A stretch of DNA of 64,000 nt from assembly GCA_035707805.1 (NCBI GenBank), contig DASSTS010000040.1:1-64000 (forward strand). Direction: 5' to 3'. Source of the stretch: Castellaniella sp035707805 (lineage in GTDB: Bacteria > Pseudomonadota > Gammaproteobacteria > Burkholderiales > Burkholderiaceae_B). Positions 25,551-33,292 of the stretch are shown here, piece by piece (within the stretch, counting starts at the first letter, position 1; each line of letters starts with the position of its first letter). Both the position numbers and the translations under genes were made by a program. Below the pieces are notes generated by a model. The model searched no databases. It saw only the letters and a program-made list of their open reading frames with translations, and was not told where the DNA came from.

Positions 25551-26342
25551 ATGGCAACCGCCAAGAAAGCCGCAGTCACCCCCGCCAAGAAAGCCGCCAC
25601 CCCGAAGACCACCGCAGCAAAGGCCACCACCAAGGCCACGGCCACCAAGGCCGCCGCAAAGCCGGCAGCCAAGGCAGCCCCCAAGAAAGCCGCCGCCAAG
25701 CCGGCAGCCCCCAAGACCGCAGCAAAGACCGCTTCCGCCAAGGCGGGCGCAGCCAAGTCCGCCGCCACGAAAACCGCAGCCAGCAAGACCGCCGCGGTGA
25801 AGAAGACCGCCGCAAAACCGGCCGCCGCCAAGAAACCCGCAGCCAAGGCCGCGACCGCCAAGGCAGCGCCGGCCAAGAAGGCTGCGGCAAAGCCGGCGGC
25901 CAAGGCCACGGCCAAGGCCAGCACCGCCAAGACGGCAGCGGCCAAGACCGCGGCCAAAAAACCCGCCAAGCCGGCGGCGGTTGCCAAGAAGCCCGCAGCC
26001 GGCAAGACCGCCGCCAAGGCGACGGCATCCAAGCCTGCGGCGGCAGCGAAGAAACCGGCAGCCAAGACGGCAGCCGCCACGGCAAAGAAACCTGCCGCCG
26101 CGAAAAAGCCGGCCGCGAAAAAACCCGCAGCAGCCAAGCCGGCCGCAGCCGCCAAACCGGCTGCCAAGGCGGCAAGCCCCAAGAAGCCCGCGACCAAAGC
26201 CGCCGCCGTGAAAAAGCCGGCCGCCACCAAGGCCACTCCCGCCAAGAAAGCCGCCAGCAAACCCGCGGCCGCCGCGCCCGCGGCGCGCACGGATGCGAAT
26301 CCGGCGGGCAGCTGGCCCTTCCCCCTGGCCGGCCGTCCCTGA
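25551..26342 (+). CDS. Histone H1-like DNA-binding protein, Lys/Ala/Pro-rich
   Basis: A 263-aa low-complexity protein made almost entirely of Lys, Ala, Pro and Thr in degenerate KPAAKKAA-type repeats from residue 4 to about 245, ending in a short non-repetitive tail (NPAGSWPFPLAGRP). It resembles the C-terminal tail of eukaryotic histone H1 and the Bordetella BpH1/AlgP-type proteins, which bind DNA without sequence preference. The start MATAKKAAVTP at 25551 has the Shine-Dalgarno AAGGAG 7 bp upstream. A terminator follows the stop. Repeat number in such genes varies between strains, so length variation should be expected. Confidence 0.9.
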   Translation: MATAKKAAVTPAKKAATPKTTAAKATTKATATKAAAKPAAKAAPKKAAAKPAAPKTAAKTASAKAGAAKSAATKTAASKTAAVKKTAAKPAAAKKPAAKAATAKAAPAKKAAAKPAAKATAKASTAKTAAAKTAAKKPAKPAAVAKKPAAGKTAAKATASKPAAAAKKPAAKTAAATAKKPAAAKKPAAKKPAAAKPAAAAKPAAKAASPKKPATKAAAVKKPAATKATPAKKAASKPAAAAPAARTDANPAGSWPFPLAGRP

Positions 26343-26355
26343 CGCATCGTCCCGG

Positions 26356-26392
26356 ATCCCCGAGGCGGCCCCGTGCCGCCTCGGGGATTTTT
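26356..26392 (+). terminator. Terminator after the histone-like gene
   Basis: ATCCCCGAGGCGGC pairs perfectly with GCCGCCTCGGGGAT around a 5-nt loop and is followed by TTTTT. It begins 14 bp after the stop of the histone-like gene. Confidence 0.93.
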
Positions 26393-26492
26393 CCGTCACG
26401 CTGCGGCTGCATCGCGGGCGCCGGATTTGCCGCATCTTTCTGGCTAATGCGACAATGGCCACCTACTATCTGATGCCGTCTGAGAGCGCCGC

Positions 26493-27059
26493 ATGGTCCG
26501 TGACATCCTGATCTTCCTGATCGATATCGTTTTTTCGCTGTTCGGGATCGCCCTGATCCTGAGAGCCTGGATCTTCGCGATCCGCCTGCATCCCTTCAAT
26601 CCGTATTCCCAGGCCATCCTGCGCGTCACCGACTGGCTGGTGCAGCCGCTGCGGCGCATCGTGCCGTCCAGCGGTCGTTTCGACTGGCCCAGCATCCTCG
26701 CCTGCTGGCTGACGGCGATCGTCTATCTGCTGCTGACCTGGCTGATCGCCATGGGCGGCATGCTGCCGCCGGCGTCGGCCATCGGTGCAGTCCTGCTGAG
26801 CGGACTGCTGGTCGGCTTGAAATGGCTGTTCAATGTGATCGTGTGGGTGACGCTGATCCAGGCGGTGCTGTCGTGGATCAATCCGCTGTCGCCGGTGATG
26901 CCGGTGCTCTACACCCTGACCGCGCCGCTGCTGGATCCCATCCGGCGCATGCTGCCGCGCATGGGCGGCCTGGACCTGTCGCCGCTGGTGCTGCTGGTCG
27001 TGGCGCAGATCGTCATGATGATCCTCAACCACCTGGTGTTCTCGACCTTCGGCGTCTAG
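26493..27059 (+). CDS. YggT-family integral membrane protein
   Basis: A 188-aa inner-membrane protein with two tandem YggT units. Each has a hydrophobic helix pair followed by a basic P-x-x-R-I/M loop: VTDWLVQPLRRIVPSSGRFDWPS at about residues 45-70 and LTAPLLDPIRRMLPRMGGLDLSPL at about 140-165. The repeat within the protein is clear. The role is unsettled; relatives have been linked to osmotic shock or envelope functions. It is a single gene with a strong terminator just downstream. Confidence 0.88.
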   Translation: MVRDILIFLIDIVFSLFGIALILRAWIFAIRLHPFNPYSQAILRVTDWLVQPLRRIVPSSGRFDWPSILACWLTAIVYLLLTWLIAMGGMLPPASAIGAVLLSGLLVGLKWLFNVIVWVTLIQAVLSWINPLSPVMPVLYTLTAPLLDPIRRMLPRMGGLDLSPLVLLVVAQIVMMILNHLVFSTFGV

Positions 27060-27098
27060 CGCCGGGCCATTGCCGCCGGGGCCTCGGCCCCCGACAAT

Positions 27099-27124
27099 CG
27101 GGCGCCCCGCGGGGCGCCCGTTTT
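27099..27124 (+). terminator. Terminator after yggT
   Basis: CGGGCGCCCCG and CGGGGCGCCCG form a perfect 22-bp palindrome at 27099-27120, followed by TTTTCATT. It begins 39 bp after the yggT-family stop and abuts the convergent lipoprotein gene. Confidence 0.85.
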
Positions 27125-27126
27125 CA

Positions 27127-27624
27127 TTACATCGGCACGACGCGGGTGGGGCCGCCGCCGCTGATGACCTGGACGCGCTGGCCCGAGCTGAGGGCGATGT
27201 CGTTGGCCTGCGCGATGACGCGGGTCTCGCCGTTGTCCAGCCGCACGGTGATTTCCAGGCCGTCGGTCTTGTTGACCTTGTTCTCGACGGCATTGCCGGC
27301 CAGGCCGCCCAGCAGGGCGCCGCCGATGGAGGTCAGGATCTGGCCCCGGCCGCCGCCGATGGCGCTGCCGGCGACCCCGCCCAGGGCGCCGCCCGCCAGC
27401 GCCCCGACGCCCGAGGACTTGTCGGACTGGATGACGACCGGACGTACGGACACCACCGTGCCGTAGCGCACGATCTGTTCCTGCTGGGCCTGTCCGTAGG
27501 TGTAGACCGACCCCGAGGCCGACTGATTGGCGCATCCCGCCAAGGCCAGCAGCGACAGGGACATTCCCAGTGCCGCGGTGAGGCGCAGGGCGCGGGAATG
27601 AAGGTTAAGGGAATGGATCGCCAT
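27127..27624 (-). CDS. Glycine-zipper outer-membrane lipoprotein, SlyB/Pcp-like
   Basis: A 165-aa product with a signal peptide ending in LALAGC (lipobox). A Gly-zipper 2TM segment follows, with repeated GxxxG steps (GVGALAGGALGGVAGSAIGGG ... GGALLGGLAGNAVENK, about residues 75-120), and then a C-terminal beta domain (ITVRLDNGETRVIAQ). This layout is that of SlyB/Pcp outer-membrane lipoproteins, which are often PhoP-controlled; no such control is visible here. The start MAIHSLNLHSRAL at 27624 is preferred over upstream in-frame codons that lack signal-peptide character. It is last in the accBC-prmA-pfkB gene row. Confidence 0.85.
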   Translation of the reverse strand: MAIHSLNLHSRALRLTAALGMSLSLLALAGCANQSASGSVYTYGQAQQEQIVRYGTVVSVRPVVIQSDKSSGVGALAGGALGGVAGSAIGGGRGQILTSIGGALLGGLAGNAVENKVNKTDGLEITVRLDNGETRVIAQANDIALSSGQRVQVISGGGPTRVVPM

Positions 27625-27658
27625 GAGGGGACTCCTGCAACAGCACACAGACAGCAGA

Positions 27659-28612
27659 TCAGGCAAGGACGCCCGCAGTGACGCCATAGTGGCGGTGGAG
27701 TGCCGCCATGATCTGATCGCGCGACGGGTTATGGTTCTGCGGACCTTGACTGGCAATTTTAAGGCCCCCCATCACATTCGCCAAGCAACAGGCGTCGTAC
27801 AGAGACCAGTCGTTGACCAGCCCGTACAGCAGGCCGCCGCGATGTGCGTCGCCGCAGCCCGTCGGGTCGACGAGCTGCGTCACCGGCACCGGCGCGATCG
27901 CGGTCTGCGTGCCCCGCTCGTACAGCGTAGCGCCCTCGGCGCCCCGCGTCACCACCGCCGCGGTCAGGCCGGCGGCGATCGCCTCCATGGGCTGCCCCAT
28001 GCGGTCCTCGATCACGCTCGCCTCGTAGTCGTTGGCGGTCAGGATGCTGGCCATGGCCAGCATGCGGCGCAGGTCGTCGCCGTCGAACAGCGGCATGGCC
28101 TGGCCCAGGTCGAAGATGAACGGGATGCCGGCGGCGCGCAGGCGCTCGGCATGCGTGAACATGCCGTCCTTGGAATCAGGCGAGACGATGGCCCAGCGGG
28201 CGCTGTGGCCGCTCAGGTCGTTCTCGGCGGAACGCAGCATTGCGCCCGGATGGAAGGAAGCGATCTGATTGTTGTCCAGGTCGGTAGTGATGTAGCACTG
28301 GGCCGTATAGGTATCAGGCAGGACCCGCACCAGGCGGGTGTCGATCCCCAGATCCTGCAGGCGCTGCAGGTAGTCTTCGGCGTCCTGCCCCACCGTGCCG
28401 ACCGGCACGGGATCGCCGCCCAGCAGCTTGAGGTTGTAGGCGATGTTGCCCGCGCAGCCGCCGAATTCCTTGCGCAGCGTCGGGACGAAAAAGGAAACGC
28501 TCAGGGACTTGAGGTTGTCGGACAGGATGTGGTCGCGAAAACGGCCCTCGAACACGGCAATCGTGTCGAAGGCCATGGAACCACAAATCAGCACATCCTT
28601 GTTCTGGGTCAT
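27659..28612 (-). CDS. PfkB-family carbohydrate/nucleoside kinase
   Basis: A 317-aa ribokinase-superfamily enzyme. FGGCAGNIAYNLKLLGG near residues 50-66 is the substrate-side motif, and DPTGCGDAHRGGLLYGL near 250 is the anion-hole/catalytic-base motif with Asp in GCGD. A His (GDAHRGG) replaces the more usual Phe. Adenosine kinase-like members share the N-terminal style GSMAFDTIAVF. The substrate cannot be read from sequence. Conserved placement after prmA and a DUF3426 gene is seen in related betaproteobacteria, from family knowledge. Confidence 0.85.
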   Translation of the reverse strand: MTQNKDVLICGSMAFDTIAVFEGRFRDHILSDNLKSLSVSFFVPTLRKEFGGCAGNIAYNLKLLGGDPVPVGTVGQDAEDYLQRLQDLGIDTRLVRVLPDTYTAQCYITTDLDNNQIASFHPGAMLRSAENDLSGHSARWAIVSPDSKDGMFTHAERLRAAGIPFIFDLGQAMPLFDGDDLRRMLAMASILTANDYEASVIEDRMGQPMEAIAAGLTAAVVTRGAEGATLYERGTQTAIAPVPVTQLVDPTGCGDAHRGGLLYGLVNDWSLYDACCLANVMGGLKIASQGPQNHNPSRDQIMAALHRHYGVTAGVLA

Positions 28613-28625
28613 GAATGGTTTTTCC

Positions 28626-29696
28626 TCAAGGGTAGAACAGTTCGAGCTGGTAGCCGTTGATGCGCATGCCGCTCAGGGTCAGCGGCACCTGCACCAGCAC
28701 TTCGCCGCGGGCGGCGAAGGGATGCGAGGCCGCCTCGGCCCCCAGGTAATCGGCGGGCGACAGGTTGCGCCGCACCAGCAGCGTGCCCGCCCCGTCCTTC
28801 AGGTCGAGCACGATCGTCGGCCATTCCTGGGCCCGCTCGGACTGGTTGCGCAAGGTCGCCTGCAGCACGAACCGCTGCGGCTCGGGCGCCTCGGCAGCCG
28901 GCGCGCCGCCCCGCGTGGGCGGCTGGCGGCCGTCCGGCGGCGTGTCCTGGACCTTCAGGGCGGACCCGGTGATGGTGATCTGCGCGAGGTCGCGGGCATA
29001 GGGCACCTGGCAGCGCAGCGGCACGCAGGCGCGCTGCAGCCACGGACGCAGGGCAGGCGCCGCCTGCGCCAGCTGCGAGCGGTAGACGTAGACCAGTTGG
29101 GCGGCCAGCAAGAGCAGCAGCGCCAGCAGCAGGAGCCGGGCGGCCAGGCGGGCAGGCCCCGACCACCATGGCGGGCTCTCGCCCTCCGGCAGCAGGGGAG
29201 CGGCCGTGCCGCCCTGCCCCCGATGGCCGGGGCGCGCCTCGACCACGAAAGGCGCCGGCCGGTCCTCGGAACCGATCTGCGGCTCGACGCGGAAATGGGC
29301 CTGCCCCGGCCCTGGCATCGGCTCCGGTGCGGGGCCGGCGCGGCTGGAACGGAACACCTGGGGCTCGTCCGCCGCGGGATCGAAGATGTCGGGCTCCGGC
29401 CCGGTGCTGAAGTCCGGCTCGGGAGGAACCACCGGCGCAGGCGCGGGCCGGCGCTCGATGCGCGGCTCGGGGGGCGGTGGCGGGGGCGGGGGCGGCGGTG
29501 GGGGCGGCGGGCGGCGCTCGACGCGGGGAACGGCCGGGCCGGTCTGCCCCGGGACGGCCCCCGACACGACCTCGGCATAGCCATCGAAGATGTGCGAGCA
29601 CTGCACGCATCGGATGTAGCCCTTGCGCAATTGCAGGTCCGCCAAGCTGGCCTCGAAAGCCGTTCCGCATTGCGGGCAGCGCGTGGTCAGGTCCAT
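28626..29696 (-). CDS. Zinc-ribbon, Pro-rich single-pass membrane protein (MJ0042/DUF3426)
   Basis: A 356-aa protein of unknown function. An N-terminal zinc ribbon CPQC...CVQC (about residues 8-28), whose first part binds zinc in the cytosol, is followed by a Pro-rich linker that includes a run of 14 prolines near residues 62-78. A membrane helix (LLLLALLLLLAAQLVYVY) lies near 185-203, then a periplasmic DUF3426 domain. It starts 18 bp after prmA and is in the same row as accBC. Confidence 0.85.
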   Translation of the reverse strand: MDLTTRCPQCGTAFEASLADLQLRKGYIRCVQCSHIFDGYAEVVSGAVPGQTGPAVPRVERRPPPPPPPPPPPPPPEPRIERRPAPAPVVPPEPDFSTGPEPDIFDPAADEPQVFRSSRAGPAPEPMPGPGQAHFRVEPQIGSEDRPAPFVVEARPGHRGQGGTAAPLLPEGESPPWWSGPARLAARLLLLALLLLLAAQLVYVYRSQLAQAAPALRPWLQRACVPLRCQVPYARDLAQITITGSALKVQDTPPDGRQPPTRGGAPAAEAPEPQRFVLQATLRNQSERAQEWPTIVLDLKDGAGTLLVRRNLSPADYLGAEAASHPFAARGEVLVQVPLTLSGMRINGYQLELFYP

Positions 29697-29714
29697 GCCC
29701 CGCTCTCCCGCCGG

Positions 29715-30629
29715 TCAGCCTTTGCGGCCGGCCAGGCAGACCCAGCCATCCCGCGCAGCCCAGACCTGCAGCGCCATCCAGGGGGCGTAGGCCGCGGCGA
29801 CCTCTTCGGCCTGCCGTTCCAGCACGCCGGACAGCACCAGCGAACCGCCGGGCGCCACCCGCGAGCACAGCATGGGCGCCAGGACCTTCAGGGGATTGGA
29901 CAGGATGTTGGCGACGACGACGCGCCGCGTGCCGTCCGACAGCGCATCGGGCAGACAGGCCCGGACCTGTACGCCGTTGGCTCGGGCATTGTGCGTGGTC
30001 GAGAGCACGGCCTGTTCGTCGATGTCGACCGCCCAGGTCTCGCCGGCGCCCAGCAGGCGCGCAGCGATCGCCAGGATGCCCGAGCCGCAACCGTAGTCCA
30101 GCACGGTTTCCCCGCCTTGCAGGTGGGCGGCCAGCCATTCCAGGCACAGGTGCGTGGTGGGATGGCTGCCGGTGCCGAACGCCAGACCCGGATCCAGCTC
30201 GATGCGGACGATGCCGTCGTGCTCGCCGGCCTCGGGCAGGCCGGCGTCCTCGCGATGCCAGCTGGGCACGATCCAGATGCGCTCGCCCACGGTGATGGGG
30301 CCGAACTGCGATTGGGTCAGGCGGACCCAGTCCGCGTCCGGCACCGTGCGCAACCGCCAGTCGCCGGCCGTGGGGGCCGGACCGGCCAGGCCGTCGAGCG
30401 AGGCCAGGAGCTGCTCGGGATCGTCGCCGTCCGCCAGCAGCGCCACCAGCCGGTTGCGCCGCCAGGCCAGGACCTCGGGTTCCGTGCCGGGCTCGCCGAA
30501 GAGCGCCTGCTCGCGGTCGGTATCGCCATCGGCGTCCTCGACGGACACGGACAGGGCGCCCGCCTCAAGAAGCGCGTCGGACCAGGCTTCCGCCTGGTCT
30601 TCCGTGCAGCTCAGTACCAGTTCACGCAT
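29715..30629 (-). CDS. prmA: Ribosomal protein L11 methyltransferase
   Basis: SAM-dependent enzyme that trimethylates L11. The 304-aa product has the substrate-recognition domain at the N-terminus and the Rossmann methyltransferase from about residue 140. LDPGLAFGTGSHPTT near 148 and DYGCGSGILAIAA near 178 are the family motifs, followed by the NPPY-equivalent VVANILSNPL. It lies 9 bp after accC and is probably co-transcribed. Confidence 0.95.
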   Translation of the reverse strand: MRELVLSCTEDQAEAWSDALLEAGALSVSVEDADGDTDREQALFGEPGTEPEVLAWRRNRLVALLADGDDPEQLLASLDGLAGPAPTAGDWRLRTVPDADWVRLTQSQFGPITVGERIWIVPSWHREDAGLPEAGEHDGIVRIELDPGLAFGTGSHPTTHLCLEWLAAHLQGGETVLDYGCGSGILAIAARLLGAGETWAVDIDEQAVLSTTHNARANGVQVRACLPDALSDGTRRVVVANILSNPLKVLAPMLCSRVAPGGSLVLSGVLERQAEEVAAAYAPWMALQVWAARDGWVCLAGRKG

Positions 30630-30638
30630 GCCCCGCCC

Positions 30639-31985
30639 TCAGTTCCGCTGGGCCAGCTTGTGTTCGAGGTAGTGGATGCTGGTGCCGCCCTTGATGAAAT
30701 TCTCATCCTGCAGCAGTTCCCGGTGCAGGGGAATATTGGTGCGCACCCCTTCGACGATCATCTCCGACAGCGCGATGTCCATGCGCATCAGCGCCTGGTG
30801 GCGGTCGTCGCCGTAGGTGATGAGCTTGGCCACCATGGAATCGTAGTACGGCGGCACGGTGTAGCCGGTGAACACATGCGAATCCATCCGCACCCCCGGG
30901 CCGCCCGGCACGTGCCAGTTGGTGATCTTTCCAGGGCTGGGGGTGAATTTGTGCGGGTCTTCCGCATTGATGCGGCATTCGATCGCATGGCCGCGCAGGT
31001 GGATGTCGCGCTGGCGCAGGGTGAATTTCTCGCCCGCCGCGATGCGCAGCTGCCACTGCACCAGGTCCAGACCGGTGATCATCTCGGTGACCGTGTGCTC
31101 GACCTGGATGCGCGTGTTCATCTCGATGAAGAAGAATTCGCCGTTCTCGTACAGGAACTCGAAGGTGCCCGCGCCGCGGTAGCGCATCTGCCGGCACGCC
31201 TCGGCGCAGCGTTCGCCGATGTGCTCGATGACCGCCCGGTCGATGCCCGGGGCCGGCGCTTCCTCGATGATCTTCTGGTGGCGGCGCTGCATGGAGCAGT
31301 CGCGCTCGCCCAGCCAGACGGCCTTGCCCTCGCCATCGGCGAGGACCTGGATCTCGATGTGGCGGGGGTTCTCCAGGAATTTCTCCAGGTAGACCTCGGG
31401 GTTGTTGAACGCAACCCCAGCCTCGGTGCGGGTCATGGCCACGGAATTGAGCAGCGACTCGGCATCGTAGACGACGCGCATGCCGCGCCCGCCGCCGCCG
31501 CCGGCGGCCTTGATGATGACCGGATAGCCCACGCGGGCCGCGATGCGCTGGATCTCCGCGGGATCGTCCGGCAGGGCGCCGTCGGATCCGGGCACCACCG
31601 GCACACCGGCGGCGATCATGGCCTGCTTGGCGCTGACCTTGTCACCCATGGTCCGGATGCTTTCGGGACGCGGCCCGATGAACACGAAGCCGCTTTTCTC
31701 GACCCGCTCGGCGAAATCCGCATTCTCGGACAGGAAGCCGTAGCCCGGATGGATGGCCTCGGCGTCGGTGACCTCGGCGGCCGAGATCAGGGCCGGCATG
31801 TTCAGGTAGCTGTCGCGCGGCGAGGCCGGGCCGATGCAGACCGACTCGTCGGCCAGCCGCACGTACTTGGCCTCGCGGTCGGCCTCGGAATGGACCACCA
31901 CGGTCTTGATGCCCAGCTCGCGGCAGGCGCGCTGAACCCGCAGGGCGATTTCACCGCGGTTGGCAATCAGAATCTTTTCGAACAT
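30639..31985 (-). CDS. accC: Biotin carboxylase subunit of acetyl-CoA carboxylase
   Basis: ATP-dependent carboxylation of biotin on AccB, the first half-reaction of fatty acid synthesis. The 448-aa product has MFEKILIANRGEIALRVQRACRELG at the N-terminus, the ATP-grasp glycine loop KAAGGGGGRGMRVV near residue 160, and the EMNTRIQVEHTVTE active-site motif near 285-300. The gap to accB is 3 bp. Confidence 0.97.
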   Translation of the reverse strand: MFEKILIANRGEIALRVQRACRELGIKTVVVHSEADREAKYVRLADESVCIGPASPRDSYLNMPALISAAEVTDAEAIHPGYGFLSENADFAERVEKSGFVFIGPRPESIRTMGDKVSAKQAMIAAGVPVVPGSDGALPDDPAEIQRIAARVGYPVIIKAAGGGGGRGMRVVYDAESLLNSVAMTRTEAGVAFNNPEVYLEKFLENPRHIEIQVLADGEGKAVWLGERDCSMQRRHQKIIEEAPAPGIDRAVIEHIGERCAEACRQMRYRGAGTFEFLYENGEFFFIEMNTRIQVEHTVTEMITGLDLVQWQLRIAAGEKFTLRQRDIHLRGHAIECRINAEDPHKFTPSPGKITNWHVPGGPGVRMDSHVFTGYTVPPYYDSMVAKLITYGDDRHQALMRMDIALSEMIVEGVRTNIPLHRELLQDENFIKGGTSIHYLEHKLAQRN

Positions 31986-31988
31986 GGC

Positions 31989-32432
31989 TTAGGCAATGAT
32001 GAACAGGGGCTGGCCGTATTCGACCGGTTCGCCGTTGTCGACCAGGATTTCCTTGACCACGCCGGACTTGTCGGCCTCGATCTCGTTCAGGAGCTTCATG
32101 GCCTCGATGATGCACAGGGGGTCGCCTTCCTTGACGGACTGGCCGACCTCCACGAAGGCCGGCGAATTCGGGTTGGGCGCGCGGTAGAACGTGCCGACCA
32201 TCGGAGCCTTGACCTGATGGCCCTGGGGAACCGCGGGCGCGGCCGGCGCGGCGGCGGCCGGCGCGGCAGCCACCACCGGGGCGGGGGCGGCCGCCACAGG
32301 CGCCGGCGCGGCCACCGGGGTCTGGGAGAACTTGACGATGCGGACCTTGCCCTCGCCTTCGGTGATTTCGAGTTCGGCAATGCCCGAATCGGCCACCAGG
32401 TCGATCAGTGTCTTCAGCTTTCTAAGATCCAT
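31989..32432 (-). CDS. accB: Biotin carboxyl carrier protein of acetyl-CoA carboxylase
   Basis: Carries biotin between AccC and the carboxyltransferase. The 147-aa product starts MDLRKLKTLIDLV at 32432, has an Ala/Pro-rich flexible linker (about residues 38-70), and a biotinyl domain with the target Lys113 in IEAMKLLNE. An upstream in-frame extension to 32474 lacks family similarity. It is the first gene of the accB-accC-prmA row, with a 288-bp upstream region. Confidence 0.97.
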   Translation of the reverse strand: MDLRKLKTLIDLVADSGIAELEITEGEGKVRIVKFSQTPVAAPAPVAAAPAPVVAAAPAAAAPAAPAVPQGHQVKAPMVGTFYRAPNPNSPAFVEVGQSVKEGDPLCIIEAMKLLNEIEADKSGVVKEILVDNGEPVEYGQPLFIIA

Positions 32433-32648
32433 GAGAAACGATTCCTGTTTGCAGGCCCGATATCCGCGGGCCATTCATGATGAGATGCGGGCTGCAGAAA
32501 CAAATACGCCGTCGTTGCGCCCCTGGACAGCAGGGGAAATCCACGACGGCCGCATCTGAATGACGGGGTGCCAGGGGGCCTGCCAGGAGGGATCACCGAG
32601 ATCCCGCAGGGGCAGCCACAACCTGAACGCATCAGCCCTTAAAGCGCC

Positions 32649-32677
32649 TTTTTACGCTAAAACCGTCGATTTGTCCA
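32649..32677 (-). promoter_or_regulatory. Candidate promoter of the accBC operon
   Basis: On the minus strand TGGACA and TAAAAA are separated by 17 bp, in an AT-richer island 217 bp upstream of accB. This would give an mRNA leader of about 210 nt, in line with the long regulated accB leaders known in other bacteria. It is a pattern match only. Confidence 0.35.
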
Positions 32678-32720
32678 TTAAAACAGCCACCAACCGGGAC
32701 GGCCCCAGAAAAATTGAAAC

Positions 32721-33221
32721 CTAAAGTATCCTGGCCACGCGGGACTGCAGGTCATCTGGCCGGAGTTCTCCGAGGACCATCGAATCGGCGTGGCCGCGGG
32801 CGTCGTACAGGACCGTGAAGGGCAGGCCGCCGCCCTTGTTGCCCAGCTCGCGCATCAGCGGGATGCCCTGGGTGCCGGTCAGCAGCACCGGGTAGGAGAC
32901 CGGCACCTTGTCCAGGAAGCGCAGCACGTTGGCCCGCGTATCGATGGCCAGCCCCAGCACCGTCAGGTCCGGATGCTGGTGATGCAGGGATTCGAGCAGC
33001 GGCATCTCGCGCACGCAGGGCGCGCACCAGCTGGCCCAGAAATTCATCACCAGCGGACGGCCCACGTAGCCCGACAGCGCCTGCGCGGCGCCCTGCAGAT
33101 CGTCGAAGGAGCGGCCGAACACCGGATCGGCCGGCAGCATCGCCGCCCGGACCGCCGGGGGACCGGCCGCCGCCCCCAGCAGGGCGGCGCCAGCCGCGCC
33201 CAGAAATGACCGCCTGTCCAT
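32721..33221 (-). CDS. TlpA-like thiol-disulfide oxidoreductase
   Basis: A 166-aa exported thioredoxin-fold protein. The active site is FWASWCAPCVREMP near residue 65. The N-terminus MDRRSFLGAAGAALLGAAAG has an RR and a hydrophobic stretch, possibly a Tat-type signal. It probably reduces disulfides in periplasmic proteins; the partner is unknown. It is divergent from mpl (71 bp) and upstream of accB on the same strand. A start at 33230 (MDGVMDRR) is also possible. Confidence 0.88.
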   Translation of the reverse strand: MDRRSFLGAAGAALLGAAAGPPAVRAAMLPADPVFGRSFDDLQGAAQALSGYVGRPLVMNFWASWCAPCVREMPLLESLHHQHPDLTVLGLAIDTRANVLRFLDKVPVSYPVLLTGTQGIPLMRELGNKGGGLPFTVLYDARGHADSMVLGELRPDDLQSRVARIL

Positions 33222-33292
33222 CACGCCATCCATCCAAAACCGTCGTCGAATGATCATAGCATTGGGCCCTACAATACAGGCCGGAGGATACG

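Noticed and set aside
25551..26342. CRISPR-like or minisatellite array
   Set aside because: The repeats are degenerate codon repeats within a good reading frame encoding a histone-like protein, not regular repeat-spacer units.
28443..32480. Very long plus-strand open frame (1345 codons) opposite pfkB, DUF3426, prmA, accC and accB
   Set aside because: It is antisense to five clearly recognised genes; the translation is Arg/Ala/Gly/His-rich with no domain. Long antisense frames are expected in GC-rich DNA.
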